From positions 248,001 through 312,000 of the forward strand of contig NZ_BMUG01000002.1 of NCBI RefSeq assembly GCF_014650075.1: DNA of 64,000 nt, in the 5' to 3' direction. The position numbers and the translations under genes were made by a program. Origin of the DNA: Streptomyces microflavus (GTDB lineage: Bacteria; Actinomycetota; Actinomycetes; Streptomycetales; Streptomycetaceae). The number at the start of each line of letters is the position of its first letter. Position 1 is the first letter of the stretch. Under the pieces are notes generated by a model. That model ran no database searches, was not told where the DNA came from, and saw nothing but the letters and a program-made list of their open reading frames with translations. Shown piece after piece: positions 9,101 through 17,126 of the stretch.

Positions 9101-10072
9101 GTGGCTGGATTCAGGATCGGACGCGGCCGGGACAACCGCACCCCGCAACAACCGCAGCAGCAGCGGCAGCAGCCGTACGGAGGGCAAGCACCACAGCCGC
9201 CGTACGGTGCTCCGTCGTGGCCGACGGCAGGAGCCGACGGCAACGGCGCGGCGCCACCGCCGTACGGAGCTCCCCAGGGCGCCCCGTACACCGGCGGCGG
9301 CTACGCGGGCAACGGGCACGACGGCAGACACGGCGGGCACGGACAGGGCCCGCACGGGACCCGCGGCGGGCACGGCGAGCCGGAGTACTTCGGCGACCCC
9401 TACGCCGACCCCGCACCCCATGACCCGTACGCCAACAACCCGGGTCACACACAGGCGTTCAGCATCAACGACGACCCGTACGGCGACGGCGACACCTACC
9501 GCGCCGGTTCCGCCCCCGCCCAGCCCGCCGGCCCGCGCCTGCCCTGGAAGCAGCTGCTGACCGGCATCGTCACGCGCCCGGGCCCGACGTTCTGGCAGAT
9601 GCGGGACTACCCCGTCTGGGGCCCGGCGCTGATCGTCACGTTCCTCTACGGCCTGCTCGCCCTGTTCGGCTTCGACCAGGCGCGCGACGAGGCGATCGGC
9701 GCCCCCGTCGCGACGGCCGTCCCGTACGTCCTCTTCACCGGCGTCGGCTTCGTCATCGGCGGCCTGGTCCTCGGCGCGGTGACCCACACCCTGGCCCGCC
9801 AGCTCGGCGGCACGGGCTCGTGGCAGCCGACGGTGGGCCTGTCGATGCTGATCATGTCGATCACCGACGCCCCGCGGCTGATCTTCGCCGTCTTCCTCGG
9901 CGGCGAGAACTCCCTGGTCCAGATCCTGGGCTGGCTGACCTGGCTGGCGGCCGGCGCGCTGTTCACGTCGATGGTGAGCAAGTCGCACGACCTGCCGTGG
10001 CCGAAGGCGCTGGGAGCGTCGGGGATCCAGCTGATCGCGCTGCTGTCGATCATCAAGCTGGGCACGATCTGA
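9101..10072 (+). CDS. Yip1-domain membrane protein with disordered N-terminus
   Basis: A 323-residue membrane protein. Residues 1-145 are low-complexity (Gln runs, repeated PPYG-type motifs, Gly/His-rich and Asp/Pro-rich stretches) and probably disordered in the cytoplasm. Residues 150-323 form five or so hydrophobic helices beginning LPWKQLLTGIVTRPGPTFWQMRDYP, the arrangement of actinobacterial Yip1-family proteins. Function in bacteria is not established. The GTG start (VAGFRIGRGRDN) is preferred, but the repetitive N-terminus makes it uncertain. A strong terminator follows. Confidence 0.75.
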   Translation: MAGFRIGRGRDNRTPQQPQQQRQQPYGGQAPQPPYGAPSWPTAGADGNGAAPPPYGAPQGAPYTGGGYAGNGHDGRHGGHGQGPHGTRGGHGEPEYFGDPYADPAPHDPYANNPGHTQAFSINDDPYGDGDTYRAGSAPAQPAGPRLPWKQLLTGIVTRPGPTFWQMRDYPVWGPALIVTFLYGLLALFGFDQARDEAIGAPVATAVPYVLFTGVGFVIGGLVLGAVTHTLARQLGGTGSWQPTVGLSMLIMSITDAPRLIFAVFLGGENSLVQILGWLTWLAAGALFTSMVSKSHDLPWPKALGASGIQLIALLSIIKLGTI

Positions 10073-10092
10073 GGCTGGGCACAGCACACGAG

Positions 10093-10132
10093 AAGGCCCC
10101 CGGGCGCGCGTCCTGCGCACCCGGGGGCCTTT
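10093..10132. terminator. Strong hairpin terminator between convergent genes
   Basis: A 12-bp perfect GC-rich stem (arms 10093-10104 and 10120-10132) is followed by a short T run. It separates the rightward Yip1 gene from the leftward phosphoribosyltransferase. Confidence 0.75.
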
Positions 10133-10208
10133 CACGTACTACGCGCGCGCCGACCCACGTCCGTACGACGTCCGTACGACATCCCTACCGACGCCGTACG
10201 GTACGGGG

Positions 10209-10709
10209 CTACGCGTCCAGAACCTGCCCGGCCCGCCGCACGACGGGCTTCTCGACGCTCCAGGGGAAGTTGATCCACTGATCGGTCTTCTTCCACACGT
10301 ACTCGCACTTCACGAGGGAGTGGGACTTCTCGTAGATGACGGCGCTGCGGACCTCGGCGACATGGTCGACGCAGAAGTCGTGGACGAGCTTGAGCGTCTT
10401 GCCGGTGTCGGCGACGTCGTCGGCGATCAGAACCTTCTTGTCGGAGAAGTCGATCGCGTTGGGCACGGGCGCCAGCATGACGGGCATCTCCAGGGTGGTC
10501 CCGACGCCCGTGTAGAACTCCACATTCACCAGATGGATGTTCTTGCAGTCGAGCGCGTAGGCGAGCCCGCCCGCGACGAAGACCCCACCGCGAGCGATGC
10601 TCAGCACGACATCGGGCTCATACCCGTCGTCGGCGACGGCCTGCGCCAGCTCGCGCACCGCCCGCCCGAAGCCCTCGTATGTGAGGTTTTCCCGCACGTC
10701 ACTAGCCAT
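10209..10709 (-). CDS. Phosphoribosyltransferase family protein
   Basis: A 166-residue type I phosphoribosyltransferase. The PRPP-binding motif is VLIADDVADTGKTL, preceded by the PDVVLSIARGGVFVAGGLAYAL loop typical of (hypo)xanthine/guanine-like transferases. It likely acts in purine salvage; the exact base is not decidable from sequence. It starts 6 nt downstream of the dcd stop on the same strand, so the two genes probably form one nucleotide-metabolism transcription unit. Confidence 0.85.
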   Translation of the reverse strand: MASDVRENLTYEGFGRAVRELAQAVADDGYEPDVVLSIARGGVFVAGGLAYALDCKNIHLVNVEFYTGVGTTLEMPVMLAPVPNAIDFSDKKVLIADDVADTGKTLKLVHDFCVDHVAEVRSAVIYEKSHSLVKCEYVWKKTDQWINFPWSVEKPVVRRAGQVLDA

Positions 10710-10715
10710 GTTCGA

Positions 10716-11291
10716 TCACACCTGGGTCCGATGGAAATTCTGGAACGACCGCGAGGCCGTCGGACCCCGCTGCCCCTGGTACCGCGACTCGTACCGCTCG
10801 GAGCCGTACGGGAACTCGGAGGGCGAGGTCAGCCTGAACAGGCACAGCTGCCCGATCTTCATGCCCGGCCAGAGCTTTATGGGCAGGGTCGCGAGGTTCG
10901 ACAGCTCCAGGGTCACGTGCCCGGAGAACCCGGGATCGATGAACCCGGCCGTCGAGTGCGTCACCAGCCCGAGCCGCCCGAGCGAACTCTTCCCCTCCAG
11001 CCGCGAGGCCAGGTCGTCGGGGAGCGAGATCACCTCGTACGTGGACGCCAGCACGAACTCCCCGGGGTGCAGGATGAACGCCTCGTCCCCCTCCGGCTCG
11101 ACCGTGCGCGTCAGGTCGGGCTGCTCGACGGCGGGGTCGATGTGCGGGTACCGGTGGTTCTCGAACACCCGGAAGAAGCGGTCCAGCCGCACGTCGATGC
11201 TCGACGGCTGCACCATCGACGGGTCGAAGGGATCAATGCGGACTCGGCCGGCGTCGATCTCGGCCCGGATGTCCTTGTCTGAGAGAAGCAC
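10716..11291 (-). CDS. dcd: dCTP deaminase
   Basis: Deaminates dCTP to dUTP for thymidylate synthesis. The 191-residue protein begins with GTG ([21 protein letters not shown]) and shows the family signature from [17 protein letters not shown] to [32 protein letters not shown], ending [17 protein letters not shown]. Length and ends agree with other Streptomyces Dcd proteins. A TATCCT hexamer ends 6 nt before the GTG and no Shine-Dalgarno sequence is visible, so the transcript may be leaderless. Confidence 0.96.
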   Translation of the reverse strand: MLLSDKDIRAEIDAGRVRIDPFDPSMVQPSSIDVRLDRFFRVFENHRYPHIDPAVEQPDLTRTVEPEGDEAFILHPGEFVLASTYEVISLPDDLASRLEGKSSLGRLGLVTHSTAGFIDPGFSGHVTLELSNLATLPIKLWPGMKIGQLCLFRLTSPSEFPYGSERYESRYQGQRGPTASRSFQNFHRTQV

Positions 11292-11360
11292 GTCCCGAGG
11301 ATACGCAGAAGGCACGAGCCCGCCCCAACCGGACCACCCGGGGGCCGGGCAAACCGGACT

Positions 11361-11460
11361 GCGGGGGGGGAGCCTGGGAGAGCAGAGGCAGGGGGTAGGG
11401 CAGAGGCAGAGGGCAGGGGGCAGGGCAGAGGGCAGGGGCGAGGAGAGGCAGAGGCAACGG
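11361..11460. repeat. Purine-rich low-complexity tract
   Basis: About 100 nt upstream of dcd consist almost only of G, A and C on the + strand, with many short G runs in repeated GGCAGAGG/GGGCAGGG units. It is non-coding and could form G-quadruplex or triplex structure. No further function is visible in the 220-nt gap between dcd and the next gene. Confidence 0.7.
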
Positions 11461-11511
11461 CCACCACCACCGCACGGCCCCCTACCCCTGCCCCCGCCCC
11501 TACGTCCCCAA

Positions 11512-11685
11512 CTACCGCTTCTCGAACCCCACAGGAACGGCCTGCCGCAACCGTGCACACCGGGGGCACCGGATCAACCGCCCCGGCCCGATCCGGTCGG
11601 CCCCGAGCTGCTGCATCGGGAACGACGAGGTAGCAAAAACGTGCCCTTCGGCACAGCGGACGACGGTGCGCTCCATCGACTCCAT
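11512..11685 (-). CDS. Small zinc-ribbon-like protein
   Basis: A 57-residue protein ([20 protein letters not shown]...) with a CxxGH and a later CPRC, spaced like a two-knuckle zinc ribbon. The ATG at 11685 has AAGGGA upstream, which argues for this start over a longer reading frame opening further right. Partners and function are unknown. It lies between the dcd unit and the tRNA-Gly gene, outside the integrated element. Confidence 0.6.
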   Translation of the reverse strand: MESMERTVVRCAEGHVFATSSFPMQQLGADRIGPGRLIRCPRCARLRQAVPVGFEKR

Positions 11686-11921
11686 CAAGTCCCTTCCCCA
11701 ACGGCATATGGACGAGACCGCCACATTAGGGGATGAACAGGACGCCACCACAAGCGGCACTCCGACCACTCACGCTACGCCCCCAACTCCCGCCCACCAC
11801 AACCGCGTCCACTCGGCCCACCGCACGGGACACACACCGAACAGGCCCCACGGCTCATCCGCCGGGGGCCTGACATGGGGTACAGTGTGTGACGATGCAG
11901 CGCCGATCATCGACGCGCTTC

Positions 11922-11992
11922 GCGGGTGTAGTTTAATGGTAGAACATGAGCTTCCCAAGCTCAGAGCGCGAGTTCGATTCTCGTCACCCGCT
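11922..11992 (+). tRNA. tRNA-Gly (anticodon CCC), integration target
   Basis: A full cloverleaf: acceptor arms GCGGGTG/CACCCGC, D-arm with AATGGTAGA, anticodon stem TGAGC/GCTCA enclosing TTCCCAA (anticodon CCC), T-arm GAGTTCGATTCTC, and an encoded CCA at 11993-11995. The 3' half from the anticodon loop on is the att core of the adjoining element. The gene is left intact by integration. Confidence 0.95.
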
Positions 11993-11993
11993 C
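11952..11993 (+). repeat. att core copy 1 (tRNA-embedded attL)
   Basis: A 42-bp stretch from the anticodon loop to the acceptor end of tRNA-Gly. It recurs identically at 24747-24788, 27721-27762 and 29060-29101. The integrase gene begins at its right side, as expected for the integrase-proximal end of a pSAM2-type element. Confidence 0.93.
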
Positions 11994-12000
11994 CACGACT

Positions 12001-12027
12001 AAGGCCCAGGTCATCGACCCGGGCCTT
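12001..12027 (+). terminator. tRNA-Gly/integrase bidirectional hairpin
   Basis: An AAGGCCC...GGGCCTT inverted repeat lies just after the tRNA CCA and before the integrase stop. It probably terminates both tRNA and leftward integrase transcripts. The same hairpin is repeated after the outermost att copy (29109-29135), extending the direct repeat to 76 bp. Confidence 0.7.
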
Positions 12028-12046
12028 GTTTGTTGTCTGGACCACC

Positions 12047-13210
12047 TCAGGTGTCGCGTGCCCGTTCCGTGCCCGATCGCTGCTGGGCCTGCTCCTCCTG
12101 TGCCCGGAGTCGTGCGGCGCGCACGTGAGCGTCAATGCCGTCGGCCACCTCCTTCTGCCGCTCGGTGTCGGAGTGCTGATAGATCAGCGCGGCCCGCTCG
12201 GTGGACTGGCCGGCCCGCACCATCGTGTCCTTGAGGGTCGCCCCGGACCGGGTCGAGAGGGTGTGCCCCGTGTGCCGGAGGTCGTAGAAGCGGAAGTTCT
12301 CCGGCAAGCCGACTTTGGCCCGCGCCTTGCGCCACTTCCGGCCGAAGGTGGAGCGGCGGAACGGCTTGCCCCTCTCCCCCACGAACAGCAGCCCGTCCGG
12401 CTTCTTCTCGGCGTACCAGTCGAGATGGCGCTCCAGGTCGGTCGCCATGAACGCCGGCAGCACGAGGAAGCGCCGACTGGCCGCCGACTTGGTGTCTCCC
12501 GGAGCGCGACGGCCCGTGGTCAGCTCAGGTTCAGCCGTACGGACCCAGACGCCGACGTTCTCCAGGTCCACGTCCGGCCGACGCATCGCCGCCTGTTCCT
12601 CGGGCCGGGCCGGTCCGTAAGCGGCGATGTAGACCATCAACCGCCACCGGGGACCCATCGCGTCGGCCAGGGCATCGACCTGCGGGACGGTGGCCGTCGG
12701 GCGCTCCTCCGCGGATTCCTTGCCCGCGCCCTTGATCCGGCACGGATTGCGGCGGATCAGCTCATCGTCCACGGCGGTCTCCATGATCGCCTTGAGGAGC
12801 CGGTACGACTTGGCCACCGTTGTCGGCGCCTCAGTCACCTTCAGCCTCTCGGTGCGCCAGGTCCGGACGCCAGGCGGAGTGATCTTGTCGAGGTCGACCC
12901 CGTCGAAGGTCGGCAGGAGGTGCAGCCGGAGCAGGCGGCGATACAGCTCGTCCGTCGTCGCGGCGAGGTCACGCTCCTCCACCCACCGAAGGGCGTACTC
13001 AGCAAAGTTCACCTTGCCGGCGTCAGGGTCGCGCCAGTCTCCTGACCGAACCTCGCTCTGCCGGTCGGCAAGCCAGTCGTCAGCATCCCGCTTGGTCCGG
13101 AACGTCTCGGGCGCCGGGCGGTCGATGCCGTCCGGCCCCAGATAGCGAGCCTGATACCGCCCCGAGGGGAGCTTGCGCACACGGCCGAACTGCCGCTTCT
13201 TGCCCGCCAT
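12047..13210 (-). CDS. int: Site-specific tyrosine integrase
   Basis: A 387-residue tyrosine recombinase expected to integrate the element into tRNA-Gly. An N-terminal AP2-like arm-binding region (FGRVRKLPSGRYQARYLGPDG) and a core-binding SAM-like domain precede the catalytic domain. Visible catalytic residues are the first Arg (GPARPEEQ), the box II segment YDLRHTGHTL (Tyr in place of the usual first His), GQST in place of GHS, and nucleophile Tyr344 in YQHS. The 3' end lies about 50 bp from att copy 1. It overlaps xis by 1 nt. Confidence 0.95.
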   Translation of the reverse strand: MAGKKRQFGRVRKLPSGRYQARYLGPDGIDRPAPETFRTKRDADDWLADRQSEVRSGDWRDPDAGKVNFAEYALRWVEERDLAATTDELYRRLLRLHLLPTFDGVDLDKITPPGVRTWRTERLKVTEAPTTVAKSYRLLKAIMETAVDDELIRRNPCRIKGAGKESAEERPTATVPQVDALADAMGPRWRLMVYIAAYGPARPEEQAAMRRPDVDLENVGVWVRTAEPELTTGRRAPGDTKSAASRRFLVLPAFMATDLERHLDWYAEKKPDGLLFVGERGKPFRRSTFGRKWRKARAKVGLPENFRFYDLRHTGHTLSTRSGATLKDTMVRAGQSTERAALIYQHSDTERQKEVADGIDAHVRAARLRAQEEQAQQRSGTERARDT

Positions 13211-13410
13211 CAGGCGACACCCCGCAGACGACGCGCGGGCGTGACCGTGTGGGCGGCCACGAACGCCTCCACCACGTGCTCCGCGATCCGGACGTGTCGG
13301 CCCACCTTCACGTACTCAATGCGCCTTTCCGCGATCAAACGGCGCGGGAACCGAGCGGTCGTGCCGAGCAGTTCGGCAACCTGCTCAACGGTCAGCAGCC
13401 TGTTCGTCAT
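13210..13410 (-). CDS. xis: Excisionase (helix-turn-helix, MerR-like)
   Basis: A 66-residue DNA-binding protein (MTNRLLTVEQVAELLGTTARFPRRLIAERRIEYVKVG) with the winged helix of AICE excisionases; it would steer the integrase toward excision. The ATG at 13410 is preceded by AGGGGA about 10 nt upstream. An ATG 9 nt earlier would place that site against the start codon. The stop overlaps the integrase ATG (TGATG), so the two are translationally coupled, and repSA ends 3 nt upstream. Confidence 0.88.
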   Translation of the reverse strand: MTNRLLTVEQVAELLGTTARFPRRLIAERRIEYVKVGRHVRIAEHVVEAFVAAHTVTPARRLRGVA

Positions 13411-13412
13411 GA

Positions 13413-14816
13413 TCAGCATTCCCCTGTCTCTTCGAGTTCGGCGCGGTGTTCGCGGGCGGTTTCGCGGTTGTGTTGGATGTCGCGGTGGATGTTGGCGGCG
13501 AGCCAGGATTCGCCGGGGGTGTGGCCGTTTCCGGCGTAAGCCCAGTGCGCGAGCGTGAGCGTGGTGGCCTCGGGGTGGTCGTCGGGGTCGGGGAGGCCGA
13601 GGGCGGCGCGTTGTTCGGCGGCGCGGTAGTCGGCGCGGACCTGGCGGAGGGCGCCGAGGGTGGTGGAGTAGGCGCGGGATTTGGTGGAGAAGTGGCCGCG
13701 GAAGCCGAGCATGTGGGCCCAGTCGCGGAGCTTGCGTCCGGGGTAGGCGTGGTGGAGGTCCAGGCACGCTTCGATCAGCCGCCGGGGGTGCTCGGGCACG
13801 TCGAGGAGGACGAGCGCTTCCTTGTTGCCGATCCGGTGATCGACGGTGCCGGTGGTCTCGGCGGCTTTGGTGGCGTACTTGGCGACGTAGGAGGCGACGG
13901 CCTGTTCGGTGAGGTCTTCGCCGTTGCCGAATGCGCCGATGGGCTGCACGTCGAGCTGTGTGCCCCACCGAAGAGTCCAGCCGTCGTTGATCCCGGCTTC
14001 CGGAACGGCCGGCACAACCACTTCGACCCGGGCGGCGGCGGCGCGGATCGCGTCGTCCAGGAGGTCGAGGGTGGCCCAGGCCGGGGGCGGGGTGTCCGGG
14101 CCTTCGGGTCCGTCGAAGCGGATGACCGCGTGGAAGTGGACGGCTCCGCGCTTCTGGTACTCGGCGACCTTGCCGAAGGAGACTTTGGACTGTTCGCGGG
14201 CGGCTTTCTGGGTGAGTCCGGCGCTGCGGGCGATTTCGCGGCGGAGGTAGATCGTGAAGTAGCGCCAGAGGTCGGAGGCGTGGTTGTTCCACAGCACTGC
14301 CCCCGCGTAGTCGTACGTGTCTGGGTCGAGCGGTGTGCCCAGTTCCGGGGCGTCCTCGGGGTGCGGGGTGCCGCAGCGGCAGGTGCGGTTGCCGGGCCGG
14401 TTGTGGACCGGACCGAACGAGGGGGCCGTCAGGGTGGCGAAGACCCGGGGGTGATCCCGGATGGTCGTAGGGGTGCCTTTGTCGGGGTCGCCGGTGAGTC
14501 CGGCGCGGATGAGGTGGTAGGTGTCGCCTGCGTAGGTCCAGGCGCAGGCGGGGCAGCGGGAGGCGCGGCGGTTGCCGCAGGCGATCCGTAACCGGCCGCC
14601 GGGCTCGGTGTCCGTGGAGTAGTGGTGCAGCAGGGTGCCGGTTGCCCTGTCGATGGTCTTGGTGGCGCCGGTGAGGTGGATGGGCTGGGAGCAGCCGCCG
14701 GTGCGGCGGAGTTGTTCGGTGAGGCGGTCGAAGCCGGGAGACCCGGCCACCCGGAGCAGATCGCCCAGGGTGGCCGGGTCCAGGCCCGCCGCAGTCGCAG
14801 CAGCGGTAGTGGTCAT
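13413..14816 (-). CDS. repSA: RepSA-family rolling-circle replication initiator
   Basis: A 467-residue initiator for autonomous replication of the excised element. It has a CPAC zinc-binding segment near residue 90, an HUH motif (HFH at residues 227-229, in GAVHFHAVIRFDG) and a later region with likely catalytic Tyr residues (ASYVAKYATKAAE), the order of RepSA/HUH initiators. Position directly upstream of xis-int matches pSAM2 and relatives. Confidence 0.92.
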   Translation of the reverse strand: MTTTAAATAAGLDPATLGDLLRVAGSPGFDRLTEQLRRTGGCSQPIHLTGATKTIDRATGTLLHHYSTDTEPGGRLRIACGNRRASRCPACAWTYAGDTYHLIRAGLTGDPDKGTPTTIRDHPRVFATLTAPSFGPVHNRPGNRTCRCGTPHPEDAPELGTPLDPDTYDYAGAVLWNNHASDLWRYFTIYLRREIARSAGLTQKAAREQSKVSFGKVAEYQKRGAVHFHAVIRFDGPEGPDTPPPAWATLDLLDDAIRAAAARVEVVVPAVPEAGINDGWTLRWGTQLDVQPIGAFGNGEDLTEQAVASYVAKYATKAAETTGTVDHRIGNKEALVLLDVPEHPRRLIEACLDLHHAYPGRKLRDWAHMLGFRGHFSTKSRAYSTTLGALRQVRADYRAAEQRAALGLPDPDDHPEATTLTLAHWAYAGNGHTPGESWLAANIHRDIQHNRETAREHRAELEETGEC

Positions 14817-14818
14817 GG

Positions 14819-15013
14819 TCAGCGTCCCGTCCGGCCGTGCGCGGACCCGTGGTTTGCGGTGTAGCCCTCAACCAGGGCCTTAACCTGGCTGTCACCGGTC
14901 GCGGTCGCGGAGGCTCCGCAGTGGCAGACGGCCGAGCCGGTGGCGGGGGTGTTGGGGGACGGCTTGCTGACGTGGAGGCCGGGGCGGTCCGGGGTGGGGG
15001 TCAGGTCAGCCAT
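14819..15013 (-). CDS. Small AICE protein with Cys/His pair
   Basis: A 64-residue protein of unknown function (MADLTPTPDRPGLHVSKP...CHCGASATATGDSQVKALVEGYTANHG). A CHCG motif and a later His could bind a metal. It overlaps the preceding gene by 8 nt and ends 2 nt before repSA, so it belongs to the same polycistron. No domain assignment is possible. Confidence 0.6.
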   Translation of the reverse strand: MADLTPTPDRPGLHVSKPSPNTPATGSAVCHCGASATATGDSQVKALVEGYTANHGSAHGRTGR

Positions 15014-15251
15014 GGTCGGCCGCCTGAGTGCCGGTGTCCGCGGTGAGGGCGTCGAGGGTGGTGGCGGCTTCGGCCGCGGCGGCGGCGAGACTGCGCAGGG
15101 CCTCAGCGGAGCCGGTCGAGGCGAGCAGCGAGATCGTGATGTCAGCACCCTCAACTTCGAGGCTCACGAAGGGGTGTGCCGGGTTGGGGAAGGGGCGAAC
15201 GCGGAAGGCGGTGTTCGGGTCGATGTGCCCGGAGACGGTGAGGGTCCTCAC
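15006..15251 (-). CDS. Small AICE protein, unknown function
   Basis: An 81-residue protein starting with GTG (VRTLTVSGHIDPNTAFRVRPFPNPAHPFVSLEVEGADITI), a probable beta-rich N-terminal half and an Ala-rich helix at the end. It overlaps the upstream zinc-ribbon gene by 4 nt and the next gene by 8 nt, so it is part of the tightly packed replication/spread operon. No homology is claimed. Confidence 0.6.
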   Translation of the reverse strand: MRTLTVSGHIDPNTAFRVRPFPNPAHPFVSLEVEGADITISLLASTGSAEALRSLAAAAAEAATTLDALTADTGTQAADHG

Positions 15252-15424
15252 GCGGCCACCGCCTTGGACACGGTCCGGGTGTGGCCGGTGCCGTGGCAGG
15301 CGGGGCAGTGGGCGGTGATGGTCTTGCGCTGCCCGTCGGGGGTGGTCTGGCCGGTGGTGATGGTGACGGTGGGGAAGCCGTCGCAGTGGCCGCAGATCGG
15401 CCGGGGCGGGGTGTGCTGGGGCAT
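15248..15424 (-). CDS. Small zinc-ribbon protein of the AICE
   Basis: A 58-residue protein (MPQHTPPRPICGHCDGFPTV...) with two CxxC knuckles, CGHC and CPAC, the second continuing CPACHGTGH in DnaJ-zinc-finger style. It is short but supported by a start with upstream GGGAGC, a 4-nt overlap with the downstream gene and conserved cysteine spacing. It probably binds zinc; its role in replication or spread is unknown. Confidence 0.6.
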   Translation of the reverse strand: MPQHTPPRPICGHCDGFPTVTITTGQTTPDGQRKTITAHCPACHGTGHTRTVSKAVAA

Positions 15425-15515
15425 GATGGGAGCTCCCTTTCGGGTCCGTTGGATCTGGAAGTGGTAGGCGCCCGGGGCGGCGGAAACTTGGCGGTGGAAG
15501 CCGCCCCGGGTGCTG

Positions 15516-15851
15516 TCAGCAGTTGTTCGGACGGTTGAGCAGCGAGCGCAGGACCACGGCGCAGATCGCGACGGACGCGGCGGTGATCGCGGTCGCGAGC
15601 AGCATGGAGACGAGGACCGTGCCGATGATCAGGACCATGGCGGTGCCGCCCGCGGCGGCGACCAGGAGCGATCCCGGGGTGAGCTGAACGGCCGGCCGGG
15701 AGACCGGAGCAGCCGGGACGGGCGCCTGGGCTGCGGCGGAGGTGTGGTGGCAGGTGCAGGCCGGGGCGTGGGTGATGCCGGTGAGCGGCTGGACGAGGGA
15801 CATGCCCGGGGTGGGGGCGGTGTCCGGGGGCGGAATCTTCGGGGTGAACAC
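15516..15851 (-). CDS. spdD: SpdD-like mobile-element spread protein
   Basis: A 111-residue membrane protein from GTG. It has a Pro/Ala-rich, Cys-containing N-terminus (ACTCHH) and a C-terminal double hydrophobic segment (about residues 60-105). Size, topology and place between small spread genes fit SpdD, a family thought to help plasmid spread along recipient mycelium after TraB transfer. The assignment rests on architecture and context. Confidence 0.65.
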   Translation of the reverse strand: MFTPKIPPPDTAPTPGMSLVQPLTGITHAPACTCHHTSAAAQAPVPAAPVSRPAVQLTPGSLLVAAAGGTAMVLIIGTVLVSMLLATAITAASVAICAVVLRSLLNRPNNC

Positions 15852-15865
15852 GGTTAGGCCTCCTG

Positions 15866-16054
15866 TCAGGGGTTGCAGCGGTGGGTGCGGGCGGCGAGTT
15901 CGGCGGCGGAGCGGTTGAGGTAGTCGGCGGAGAAGTTGCAGCCGGGGGCGGTGCAGGCGGCGGTGTGCTTGGTCCGGCCGCGGCCGTCGTGGTGGGTGCC
16001 GACCTGAACGGGGCCGACGCGGAGCACGTTCGTGAAGCGATTCGGGCGCGCCAT
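15866..16054 (-). CDS. Mobile element transfer/spread protein (SpdA-like)
   Basis: A 62-residue basic protein (MARPNRFTNVLRVGPVQVGTHHDGRGRTKHTAACTAPGCNFSADY...) with Cys/His residues positioned for a small zinc finger (C-x4-C ... H-x-C). A strong AAGGAGG ribosome-binding site precedes the ATG. Proteins of this type are found beside SpdD in Streptomyces conjugative plasmids and AICEs. Confidence 0.65.
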   Translation of the reverse strand: MARPNRFTNVLRVGPVQVGTHHDGRGRTKHTAACTAPGCNFSADYLNRSAAELAARTHRCNP

Positions 16055-16074
16055 GACATGAACCTCCTTACGGG

Positions 16075-16761
16075 TTAGGTGAGTTGGGCAGTGATGGCGT
16101 CTGCGAGGGGTGCGGGGATGCCGAGGCGGGCGCGCAGGGTGGCGGAGTCGATCCGGCTTCCGGTGGTGGCGTGGTGGGTGTCGGCGAGCTTCCGGGCGTG
16201 GTCCAGAAGGGCCGGAGGAACGGCCGCGGTCGGAGCGGTCACCGGAGCCGGAGCAGGTGCCGCGGCTTCCTCAGGAGCAGGCACGGAGGGCAGTTCGGGG
16301 GGCGGTTCGGGGGGGCGCTCCACTGTCACGTCCGGGGCCGGTTCGGGCTCGGAAGGGGCGGGCAGCGTTGCCGCGGTGACGGGCTGGGTCTCGGTGGGCG
16401 CGGCGGCGGGGCTGTGGACGAGGAGGGTTCCGCCGAGGAAGGCGAGGGCGGGCCATCCGGCGACGAGGATGCGCAGCCAGGCCGGGACGTCGCCGAGGTC
16501 GAGGAGTCCGGCGGTGGCGACGTTCGCGCCGAGCGAGGCGGCGAGGGCGATGATGAACCAGGCCCAGGCGGCGCGGTTGTCCGCGGTGGTGCGCATGCGG
16601 CGCCAGGCAGCGACGAGGAGCAGGTCGACGCTGACGGGGTAGGCCCAGGCTTTCCAGCCGTCTTGTCCGGCGGCTGCGGCCAGGTCGTGCAGGTGAGCGA
16701 AAGACAGGGCACCGGCAATGACGGCCTGGATGAGTACGGCGTCGATTCGGATGCGGGACAC
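16075..16761 (-). CDS. spdB: SpdB-like DUF2637 membrane protein
   Basis: A 228-residue protein. Four hydrophobic helices occupy residues 1-115, with the DUF2637 signature region AHLHDLAAAAGQDGWKAWAYPVSVDLLLVAAWRRM. A Pro/Ala/Glu-rich linker (about 120-180) and a short C-terminal helical domain (ALLDHARKLADTHHATTGSRID) resembling a helix-turn-helix follow. SpdB proteins are implicated in intramycelial plasmid spread. The GTG start has AGGAGGTG upstream. Confidence 0.8.
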   Translation of the reverse strand: MSRIRIDAVLIQAVIAGALSFAHLHDLAAAAGQDGWKAWAYPVSVDLLLVAAWRRMRTTADNRAAWAWFIIALAASLGANVATAGLLDLGDVPAWLRILVAGWPALAFLGGTLLVHSPAAAPTETQPVTAATLPAPSEPEPAPDVTVERPPEPPPELPSVPAPEEAAAPAPAPVTAPTAAVPPALLDHARKLADTHHATTGSRIDSATLRARLGIPAPLADAITAQLT

Positions 16762-16841
16762 GGGTTCACCTCCTTTCGAGGGTGCGGGGCCGGGGCCGGG
16801 CGGGACGCGAGGGTTCACCGCCCGGCACCGGGGCGAGGGGG

Positions 16842-17039
16842 TCAGGCGTCGGGGGCGGTGCCTTCGCCGAGGCAGTTGAGGCAGAGCCCGTCCTGCTGGC
16901 CGACCGGGCGGCGCTTGCGACCGACCCGCACCGTGATCGCGACGTTTCCGGTCCCGCCGCACGGCTGGCACGACGCCGGTTCGACCGGGGCGGGGGCGGG
17001 GTTCTTCGGGGGTTTGGTGGTGGTCCGTTTGGTGGCCAT
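16842..17039 (-). CDS. Small CxxC zinc-finger AICE protein
   Basis: A 65-residue basic protein (MATKRTTTKPPKNPAPAP...) with a Lys/Pro-rich N-terminus and two CxxCxGxG-like knuckles (CQPCGGTG, CLNCLGEG) similar to half of the DnaJ zinc domain. It lies between traB and spdB in the transfer operon. Role unknown; the knuckles suggest zinc binding. Confidence 0.65.
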   Translation of the reverse strand: MATKRTTTKPPKNPAPAPVEPASCQPCGGTGNVAITVRVGRKRRPVGQQDGLCLNCLGEGTAPDA

Positions 17040-17126
17040 GGCGGTGGTTCCTTCCGGTTCCGGGCATGGGCGGGGTAGGGACCTGGCGCGAGACAGTCAC
17101 GCCAACTGGGCTTGCAGAGTGGAGAG

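Noticed and set aside
13210..14895. Single 561-codon leftward frame fusing xis with upstream sequence
   Set aside because: The upstream 490 codons are an Arg/Pro-rich shadow of repSA; only the last 66 codons are the excisionase.
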